Positions 33,710 to 39,564 of a DNA stretch of 41,890 nt are shown here, in pieces. Source of the DNA: an uncultured Psychroflexus sp. (lineage in GTDB: Bacteria > Bacteroidota > Bacteroidia > Flavobacteriales > Flavobacteriaceae); the NCBI GenBank assembly GCA_913062845.1, contig CAJXVZ010000026.1, positions 1-41,890 of the forward strand, in the 5' to 3' direction. Under the pieces are notes generated by a model that saw only the letters and a list, made by a program, of their open reading frames with translations, ran no database searches and was not told where the DNA came from. The position numbers were made by a program, and so were the translations under genes. Position 1 is the first letter of the stretch, and every line of letters starts with the position of its first letter.

Positions 33710-34123
33710 TCAGGGCGCCAGGTATGAAAACGGCTCAAAAGGTAAATTTCTTAAAATCCAAAAACTTATGATCAAAATTAGAATGATCCATGGCACTTTT
33801 GGGTTATAGAGCAAATTTGCTGACTTATCAGGATAGAACCTGGCTCTGATCAGGAGAAAGATTTTATACAATAACACCAGAATGCCTAAACCCATGAGAA
33901 AATTATGCTTGAATGCATCAATAAGATTACCATGTAGAAAATCGTGGATCGCCCTCTGCGAACCGCATCCGGGACAATGAAGACCAGTCATGCTGTGGAA
34001 AGGACATTTTGGCATCCAGTCCTGTCCTGCAGGATTGATCTTATAGTAGATGTAAACAAATACCACAGCTGCAGAAAGCCCGAGAGACCATAAAAAGAAT
34101 TGTAAGGTTTTGCGGTAACGCAT
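33710..34123 (-). CDS. DUF2752 domain membrane protein
   Basis: The 137-residue protein has about three transmembrane segments and the DUF2752 signature: CPFHSMTGLHCPGCGSQRAIHDFLHGN (written here only by its key parts: CPFHSMTGLHCPGCG, then QRAIHDFLHGNLIDAF). Three conserved Cys residues in C-x10-C-x2-C may bind a metal or form a disulphide. The function of the family is unknown. It follows two CD225-like genes on the same strand, 95 bp downstream, and they may be one unit. Confidence 0.85.
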   Translation of the reverse strand: MRYRKTLQFFLWSLGLSAAVVFVYIYYKINPAGQDWMPKCPFHSMTGLHCPGCGSQRAIHDFLHGNLIDAFKHNFLMGLGILVLLYKIFLLIRARFYPDKSANLLYNPKVPWIILILIISFWILRNLPFEPFSYLAP

Positions 34124-34218
34124 TCTATAATTTTAAAGCTCTGATTAGATAACAAACAAAACCATGACGGCTAAAATTAATTCAACCATCAAGGCGTTAT
34201 TATTTATTTACAACAGAT

Positions 34219-34503
34219 TTAAAAGTCAAAGTTTCCGCTTGAAAGAGCTGCAAAAAATATTGCGCCATAGAAAACTAGAACAAAAGCAATGATAAGGACA
34301 CCTATACCTATTGAAATCAATCCCCAGGTTTTAGCATTTCTGGAGGCACTTTCTGCTCCGGCATAATCACCAGCCATATATTTTGAATTGACCTGCGCCG
34401 CATATATGATTGAAATTATACCAAATATCTGACAACAGAATAATGTTGAAATAATGGATAAGGCCAAATAATTTGGTGGTGGCTTTGGTTTATGATCTTC
34501 CAT
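34219..34503 (-). CDS. CD225/dispanin-like membrane protein (downstream copy)
   Basis: The 94-residue protein has two transmembrane segments (about 12-32 and 60-84) joined by the polar AAQVNSKYMAGDYAGAESASRNAKTWG loop (key parts VNSKYMAGDYAGAE and NAKTWG), the CD225/dispanin pattern. A CCQIFG motif near residue 22 adds a cysteine pair in the first helix. It is clearly related to the protein encoded 5 bp upstream, with the same VNSKY-x-AGDYAGAE core, so the pair arose by tandem duplication. Bacterial members have no defined function. The N-terminus is Pro-rich (PKPPPNY). Confidence 0.82.
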   Translation of the reverse strand: MEDHKPKPPPNYLALSIISTLFCCQIFGIISIIYAAQVNSKYMAGDYAGAESASRNAKTWGLISIGIGVLIIAFVLVFYGAIFFAALSSGNFDF

Positions 34504-34508
34504 GATTC

Positions 34509-34850
34509 TTACTGACCTTGTAACTGCTTCTGTCTTTCCATTTCAGCATTAAATTGCTCCATAAATTCATCCCAGGAAGCGCCTAATACGACAACCGTAT
34601 AAATAAGTAAAGCGACCGTAATTACTATGGCGACTATCCATGCGATTTTTGCATTTTTTGCAGACTTTTCAGCACCTGCATAGTCACCGGCATTGTATTT
34701 TGAGTTCACCTGGCTGGCGAATACAATACTAACTATTCCGGCAATCAATCCAAGAAATGTACAGGTAATTACAGATAATACAGTCGAAACGATCGCCATG
34801 ACCATATGATTATTGGGCTTGGCGGGTTGTGTTTGGTTCATTTCATCCAT
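34509..34850 (-). CDS. CD225/dispanin-like membrane protein (upstream copy)
   Basis: The 113-residue protein has two transmembrane segments (about 16-39 and 67-88) with the CD225 loop FASQVNSKYNAGDYAGAEKS and NAKIAWIV between them. The first helix holds TCTFLG instead of the CC motif of its duplicate. The extra C-terminal tail (about 92-113) is acidic and Gln-rich (EFMEQFNAEMERQKQLQGQ) and is absent from the copy 5 bp downstream. Both genes share the strand with DUF2752 and are probably cotranscribed. Function is unknown. Confidence 0.82.
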   Translation of the reverse strand: MDEMNQTQPAKPNNHMVMAIVSTVLSVITCTFLGLIAGIVSIVFASQVNSKYNAGDYAGAEKSAKNAKIAWIVAIVITVALLIYTVVVLGASWDEFMEQFNAEMERQKQLQGQ

Positions 34851-34902
34851 GATTTTGATTTTTTGGTTTATGAAAATCTAAATTACACTTTTTTTATAAA
34901 TG

Positions 34903-35385
34903 TTAGAATTTATATAAATTATTTATTTCATCCATGATCAGATCGATTTCAAATCCTTTGTAAATAAGGTGGTTCTTAAGCTTTGATTTAGCATACCAGC
35001 TTTTGTCCTGACCCAGTTGTTTATATTTTTTTAATGCTAAAATTTCCAGTTTTGTCAGATACTCACCTTCTTTTATCTGATTTATTGCCTTATTGATGAG
35101 GTAATCTGAAATTTCGCGTCTTTTTAATTCCTGTTTTAGCCTTATTCTGCCCCATCCTTTTTGGTTAAACTTTCCACGGACAAAATTCATTGCAAAACGC
35201 TCTTCATTTAAAAAATCCTGCTGAATTAACTCCGATATGATGTGTGCTCTGGCTTCGGGAATCATATGCATTGATCTTAATTTGCTTTCAACTTCCTGAT
35301 GACACCGGTCCTGATACACACAATACCGTGCTAACTTTTGTAAGGCTTCCTGTACGGTGTATGATTTAGAAGGCTTTTTCTTCAT
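34903..35385 (-). CDS. recX: Regulatory protein RecX
   Basis: RecX binds RecA filaments and inhibits recombinase activity. The 160-residue protein is formed of helical repeats: ALQKLARYCVYQDRCHQEVESKL, then ISELIQQDFLNEERFAMNFVRGKFNQKGWGRIRLKQEL (key parts DFLNEERFA and KGWGRIRLKQEL), and ending with the LKNHLIYKGFEIDLIMDEI helix. The ATG at 35385 is preferred over TTG 35400, because the extension would run into the 8-bp repeat array. The gene follows engB with a 34-bp gap that contains this array. recA is not in the window. Confidence 0.88.
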   Translation of the reverse strand: MKKKPSKSYTVQEALQKLARYCVYQDRCHQEVESKLRSMHMIPEARAHIISELIQQDFLNEERFAMNFVRGKFNQKGWGRIRLKQELKRREISDYLINKAINQIKEGEYLTKLEILALKKYKQLGQDKSWYAKSKLKNHLIYKGFEIDLIMDEINNLYKF

Positions 35386-35395
35386 AATAACCTCT

Positions 35396-35419
35396 CGCAA
35401 AGGCGCAAAGACGCTAAGC
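35396..35419. repeat. Three 8-bp tandem repeats between engB and recX
   Basis: CGCAAAGG, CGCAAAGA and CGCTAAGC follow each other from 35396 to 35419, on the plus strand, immediately upstream of the recX start. The sequence resembles a common intergenic repeat of Bacteroidota genomes. It occupies most of the short intergenic gap in the operon. Confidence 0.7.
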
Positions 35420-36019
35420 TTAAATTAAACTCTGGTTGATATTACCTATGTATGCCAATATATCATCTTTACCGGTTTTATCTAAAGAAGAGGATATGAA
35501 TAGTGGCATGAGCTCTTCCCAGTATTCCATCAAAACAGATTTGTAATGGGTGAGGTTTTTTTCCAGGGCTGCAGGCTTTAGCTTGTCTGTTTTGGTAAAG
35601 ATCAAAGAAAAAGGTATGCCGTTTTCACCCAGCCAGATCATAAATTCAAGATCGATTTTTTGGGGTTCATGACGAGAATCTACCAAAACAAAGGCATTGA
35701 CCAATTGTTTGCGTTTTTTAAAGTAATCGGTTATAAACTTTTGAAAGACCTTTTTTTCTTTTTTGCTCACCTTAGCGTAACCATAACCGGGAAGATCGAC
35801 CAAATGCCAGTTATCATTGATCAAAAAATGATTGATCAATCTTGTTTTTCCGGGTTTTCCGGAAACTTTAGCCAGGCTTTTTCTGCCTGTGAGCATATTG
35901 ATAAGTGAGGATTTCCCAACGTTACTTCTACCTATAAAAGCATATTCGGGTAAGTTGGATTGCGGGCACTCTTCAACCTTTGAATTGCTGATTACAAATT
36001 TAGACTGATTAACTTCCAT
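35420..36019 (-). CDS. engB: Ribosome biogenesis GTPase YsxC/EngB
   Basis: EngB is a cytoplasmic GTPase needed for 50S subunit assembly. The 199 residues contain G1 GRSNVGKSS (30-38), G2/switch region GKPGKTR, G3 DLPGYG, G4 TKTD, and G5-like SSSLDKTG. The length is normal. It lies 3 bp after the alpha/beta hydrolase gene (stop at 36023) and is followed by recX, so hydrolase-engB-recX likely form one operon. Confidence 0.95.
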   Translation of the reverse strand: MEVNQSKFVISNSKVEECPQSNLPEYAFIGRSNVGKSSLINMLTGRKSLAKVSGKPGKTRLINHFLINDNWHLVDLPGYGYAKVSKKEKKVFQKFITDYFKKRKQLVNAFVLVDSRHEPQKIDLEFMIWLGENGIPFSLIFTKTDKLKPAALEKNLTHYKSVLMEYWEELMPLFISSSLDKTGKDDILAYIGNINQSLI

Positions 36020-36022
36020 GAC

Positions 36023-36787
36023 TTACAAATTATGATCTTGCAGCCATTGAAAAAGAATATCATTAAATTGATTCGGATGTTCCATCATCGCGGCATGTCC
36101 ACATTTGTCTATCCAGAATAAGTTTGAATTTGGAAGTTTTTCATGAAATTCTTCAGCAACATTAGGAGGTGTGACATTATCCTGCTTACCCCAGATAATA
36201 CAGGTCGGTTGTCCCATATTAGGTAAATCCTTAGACATGTTATGCCTGATGGCACTTTTTGCTATCGCAAGTGTTCTTATAAGTTTGTTGCGGTCATTTA
36301 CGCTTTTATACACTTCATCAACAATCTCCTTTGTTGCAATTGCCGGATCGTAAAAGACATTTTCGGCCTTCTTTTTAATGTAGTCGTAGTCTCCTCGCTT
36401 GGGATAACTTTCTCCCATGGCACTTTCATAAAGCCCTGAACTCCCGGTAATGACAAGAGCACTGACCAGATCCGGATATAATTTGGTGGTTAATAAACCA
36501 ATATGGCCACCAAGAGAATTTCCTAAAAGGATAACATTTTTATAATCTCGATGATTGATGAAATCTCTGATGTAGTTGGAAATATTTTTAATATTGGTCT
36601 TAAGAAGTGGCAGGGTATAAATTGGTAACTCAGGAATGACGACTTTATAACCTTTTTCCGGAAAAAAATTAAGAACACCGTCAAAATTACTCAAACCACC
36701 CATCAAACCATGAAGGATGATTATTGGTGTTCCTTCTCCTTTTTCTAAAAATTTAAACTTTCCATCCTGTTCTAATCCGTTTTCCAT
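36023..36787 (-). CDS. Alpha/beta hydrolase
   Basis: The 254-residue protein has the alpha/beta hydrolase fold: oxyanion region ILHGLMGGLSNFD (about 24-36), the nucleophile elbow GNSLGGH with Ser91, a TCIIWGKQDNVTPP segment with the acid, and GHAAMMEHP with the catalytic His. The triad looks complete, in contrast to the esterase-like protein at the left edge. Substrate unknown; relatives include esterases and haloperoxidase-like enzymes. ATG 36787 is used rather than a preceding TTG. A TAnnTTTG box lies at 36811-36818. It is the first gene before engB and recX. Confidence 0.9.
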   Translation of the reverse strand: MENGLEQDGKFKFLEKGEGTPIIILHGLMGGLSNFDGVLNFFPEKGYKVVIPELPIYTLPLLKTNIKNISNYIRDFINHRDYKNVILLGNSLGGHIGLLTTKLYPDLVSALVITGSSGLYESAMGESYPKRGDYDYIKKKAENVFYDPAIATKEIVDEVYKSVNDRNKLIRTLAIAKSAIRHNMSKDLPNMGQPTCIIWGKQDNVTPPNVAEEFHEKLPNSNLFWIDKCGHAAMMEHPNQFNDILFQWLQDHNL

Positions 36788-36810
36788 CAACTGATTTATT
36801 TCTTCTGAGT

Positions 36811-36818
36811 CAAATATA
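36811..36818 (-). promoter_or_regulatory. Putative -7 promoter box for hydrolase-engB-recX operon
   Basis: Minus-strand TATATTTG matches TAnnTTTG, 23 bp before the hydrolase ATG at 36787. Confidence 0.55.
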
Positions 36819-36860
36819 GTTAACTTTTTTGATTTTTAACAATCAAAAAGCTTTCTCTGC

Positions 36861-37433
36861 TTAGAGTCTGTCTATAACTTCACAAATACGCTCTGTGATT
36901 TCTTCGATGCTTCCAACACCGTCTACGCCATAGTATTTGTCTGATTGCTGATAATAAGATTTTAAAATTGCAGTCTCGTCATAATATACTTTTATACGGT
37001 TTCTTATGACGTCTTCATTGGCATCGTCTGGTCTGCCAGAGGTTTTACCTCTTTCGAGTAATCTTTCAACCAGGACTTCATCATCTACTTCTAAGGCAAT
37101 CATAGCATGGATTTCAGTAGATTTTTCTTCAACCAGGCTATCCAGACTTTCTGCCTGGGCTACAGTTCTGGGAAAACCATCAAAAATAAACCCATTGCAC
37201 GGCAAATGTCTGTCCACTTCAGCATTGAGCATTTTAATAGTGACTTCATCCGGAACCAACTGACCTTTATCGGTAAAAGACTGCGCCAGCTTTCCTAATT
37301 CTGTTTTGTTTTTGATATTGTAGCGAAACATATCTCCTGTAGACAGGTGAACAAGGTTGTACTTATCCTTTAAAATACTGGCCTGTGTGCCTTTGCCCGC
37401 TCCAGGAGGACCAAATAATACGATATTTTTCAT
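36861..37433 (-). CDS. adk: Adenylate kinase (short type)
   Basis: Adk interconverts 2 ADP with ATP and AMP. The 190-residue protein has the P-loop GPPGAGKGT at residues 8-16, the AMP-binding region STGDMFR, FDGFPRTVAQAESL, and a short LID (LERGKTSGRPDDANEDVIRNR, given by its start GKTSGRPDDAN and end VIRNR). The LID lacks the Cys4 zinc finger, as in short forms. It starts 2 bp after hpt, so the two form one transcript that ends before the hydrolase promoter. Confidence 0.95.
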   Translation of the reverse strand: MKNIVLFGPPGAGKGTQASILKDKYNLVHLSTGDMFRYNIKNKTELGKLAQSFTDKGQLVPDEVTIKMLNAEVDRHLPCNGFIFDGFPRTVAQAESLDSLVEEKSTEIHAMIALEVDDEVLVERLLERGKTSGRPDDANEDVIRNRIKVYYDETAILKSYYQQSDKYYGVDGVGSIEEITERICEVIDRL

Positions 37434-37435
37434 TG

Positions 37436-37963
37436 TTATGTTGTTTTGAGTTGATATATGTCTGGTAAATTTCTGCCATGACCATCATAATCCAGGCCAT
37501 ATCCTAATATAAATTTATCAGGGATATTCATGCCAATGTAGTCCAGAGGCAATTCTTTTTTGTAGGCTTTCGGTTTATGAAACAGGCTTACGATCTTTTT
37601 GGATTTCACATTTTGCTCCTCAAGATATTGCCATATAAATTCCAGTGAATTTCCCGTATCTACAATATCTTCGACAATGATCACATCTTCATTTTTAATG
37701 CCTGAAGCTTCAATATGGGTTTTGATCTTTCCTGTTGTAGAAGTTCCCTCATATGAAGAGATTCGCATAAAACTAACTTTACAGCTGCCTTTATAATGTT
37801 TCATCAGATCTGCGGCAAATATAAACGCACCATTCAGTATTACCAGAAAGACAGGGGTTTTATCAGCATAATCTTTGTAGATTTCTTCAGCCAAAATCTC
37901 AACGCTCTGCTGAATCTTATTTTGAGGTATAAAAAGTTCGAATTGTTTGTCTAAAACAGTCAT
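37436..37963 (-). CDS. hpt: Hypoxanthine phosphoribosyltransferase
   Basis: Hpt makes IMP (and GMP) from hypoxanthine or guanine and PRPP. The 175 residues carry the PRPP-binding motif VIIVEDIVDTGNSLEFI near 95-111 and the GMNIPDKFILGYGLDYDGHGR end region with the catalytic loop (key part GYGLDYDGHGRNLPDI). An ILNGAFIF motif near 43-50 is the expected PPi-binding loop. It is the first gene of a unit with adk 2 bp downstream. A TAnnTTTG box sits 14 bp upstream of its ATG. Confidence 0.93.
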   Translation of the reverse strand: MTVLDKQFELFIPQNKIQQSVEILAEEIYKDYADKTPVFLVILNGAFIFAADLMKHYKGSCKVSFMRISSYEGTSTTGKIKTHIEASGIKNEDVIIVEDIVDTGNSLEFIWQYLEEQNVKSKKIVSLFHKPKAYKKELPLDYIGMNIPDKFILGYGLDYDGHGRNLPDIYQLKTT

Positions 37964-37977
37964 AAACGTTCAAAAAA

Positions 37978-37985
37978 CAAATATA
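37978..37985 (-). promoter_or_regulatory. Putative -7 promoter box for hpt-adk
   Basis: Minus-strand TATATTTG matches TAnnTTTG, with 14 bp between the box and the ATG at 37963. Confidence 0.55.
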
Positions 37986-38107
37986 ATTAAAACTTGGTTT
38001 TGGACTTGAAAAAAACAGACTTATTGAAGATGTCTGGTAAAATGTTAAGACATAAAAATCTTAATTCTCATCTCATCTAAAAATAAATCACATCAAATAT
38101 ATCCCCC

Positions 38108-38175
38108 TAACCTCTATTTTCTATCTTCTGTTTTCTTTTTTCTTTTTTCTCAGCGCCTTAGTTCTTAGTTCTAAA
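38108..38175. repeat. Pyrimidine-rich tract with short direct repeats
   Basis: In the 216-bp gap downstream of ppk2, the plus strand from 38108 to 38152 is almost pure pyrimidine (TTTTC and TTTTTTC units), followed by TTAGTTC repeated twice near 38158-38171. Such tracts are typical degenerate intergenic repeats of flavobacteria. The remaining bases of the gap show no gene. Confidence 0.5.
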
Positions 38176-38179
38176 AAAA

Positions 38180-39049
38180 TCACTCGTTTTCCAGTTGCTT
38201 TTTATAGTATTCTATACTCTCTTCAAGATCTGATTTTGGGTATTTAATATCTTCATAAGTAGACATTCTGTCCTTTAAAATTTTAGCCACAAGGTATCTG
38301 GCGGTTGCCTTGTCGTCTGAAGGAATATTATACCAGGGACTATGTGGTTTTGAGGTTTGATTAATGGCCTTTTCATAAACCTCCATATACTTGTCCCAAA
38401 GTTGGCGTTCATCAATGTCTGACGGATCAAACTTCCAGTTTTTATGTGGTTTATTGAGTCGTCTTAATAAACGATATTTCTGTTCTTCTTTCGAGATATT
38501 CAAAAAGAACTTAAAAATGATGGTGCCGGTTTCGTGAAGAATTTGTTCAAACATATTGATCTGTTCGTATCTTTTAGTCCAAAAATCTTCAGTAATATCT
38601 TCTGTGCTTTTGATATGGGGCAAATTTTCACCCAGCACAATTTCAGGATGTACTCTTGATATGAACACATTTTCATAGTGCGAACGATTAAACACCGCAT
38701 ATTTACCTCTGGCCGGAACCTTAACATAGTGACGCCAAAGATAATCTCTGCCTAATTCCTTTATGGTCGGTTTTTTGTAGCTATGACAATTCACACCTCT
38801 TACATTAAAGTCCTTAAAGACTTCTCTGATCAGACTATCCTTTCCGGAAGTATCCATACCCTGAATACAAACCAGCACACTGTATTTCCCGTGTGCGTAA
38901 AGCGTATTTTGCATATCGCCCAACTCCTTACGGGTTTCGGCAAGCATGTCCTTAAGTTCTGATTTTGATTTATTCAGGTCTAAATTTGTTGGCAAATCTG
39001 CTATGTCTATATCCGGGTTGATCTGAAAGTCTTTGTAAGATAAATTCAT
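38180..39049 (-). CDS. ppk2: Polyphosphate kinase 2 family (polyphosphate:nucleotide phosphotransferase)
   Basis: PPK2 enzymes use polyphosphate to phosphorylate nucleotides. The 289 residues have Walker A GMDTSGKDS at 64-72, the lid-type RGVNCHSYKKPT and WRHYVKVPARGKYAVFNRSHYENV motifs (key NRSHYENV, the Walker B-like strand), KFFLNISKEEQKYRLLRR and the final NIPSDDKATARYLVAK. The overall pattern fits the class that can act on AMP or ADP, but class cannot be settled by eye. It starts 5 bp after the phosphoesterase gene. Confidence 0.9.
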   Translation of the reverse strand: MNLSYKDFQINPDIDIADLPTNLDLNKSKSELKDMLAETRKELGDMQNTLYAHGKYSVLVCIQGMDTSGKDSLIREVFKDFNVRGVNCHSYKKPTIKELGRDYLWRHYVKVPARGKYAVFNRSHYENVFISRVHPEIVLGENLPHIKSTEDITEDFWTKRYEQINMFEQILHETGTIIFKFFLNISKEEQKYRLLRRLNKPHKNWKFDPSDIDERQLWDKYMEVYEKAINQTSKPHSPWYNIPSDDKATARYLVAKILKDRMSTYEDIKYPKSDLEESIEYYKKQLENE

Positions 39050-39054
39050 AATTT

Positions 39055-39558
39055 TTATTTAGTTTGTCCGCGTTTTCCGAAGTCCACAACTTCTAATTTT
39101 TCAATTTTACCAAAATTAATTTCAAAACGCAACATGGTTCTTTTCTTATGAAAGCCGTGTTTGCCAACCGCACCGGGATTCATGTGCAGCAGATTCAATG
39201 CCTTGTCGGGCATAACTTTGAGGATATGGGAATGTCCGCATATAAAAAGATCCGGTGGATTTTGTCTGATATCTGAACGTACCGCCGGACTGTATCTTTT
39301 AGGATAACCACCGATATGGGTTATCCAGACGCTTATGCCGTCAATTTCAAATTTTTGATGCAGAGGAAATACTTTCCGGATATTATGATCGTCGATATTG
39401 CCAAATACGGCTCTTAATTTTGCCTTTTCGGACAGTGCATCAGTAACGCTTAAATCTCCAATATCTCCGGCATGCCAGACCTCATCGGCCTGAGTGGCGT
39501 AATTTAATATCTTATCATCTATATAACCATGCGTATCACTGAGCAAAAGTATTTTCAA
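39055..39558 (-). CDS. YfcE/MJ0936-family metallophosphoesterase
   Basis: The 167-residue protein has the calcineurin-like metal motifs in order: LLSDTHGYID (4-13), WHAGDIGD (28-35), FGNIDDHN (52-59), CGHSH (about 108-112) and NPGAVGKHG. Such enzymes hydrolyse phosphodiesters, with the physiological substrate often unknown. It lies between alaS (6 bp) and ppk2 (5 bp) and is likely cotranscribed with both. Confidence 0.9.
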   Translation of the reverse strand: MKILLLSDTHGYIDDKILNYATQADEVWHAGDIGDLSVTDALSEKAKLRAVFGNIDDHNIRKVFPLHQKFEIDGISVWITHIGGYPKRYSPAVRSDIRQNPPDLFICGHSHILKVMPDKALNLLHMNPGAVGKHGFHKKRTMLRFEINFGKIEKLEVVDFGKRGQTK

Positions 39559-39564
39559 AACAAG

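Noticed and set aside
34219-34850. CD225-like proteins as an antiviral defence module
   Set aside because: The family name derives from animal interferon-induced proteins; nothing here supports a phage-defence role and no defence genes lie nearby.
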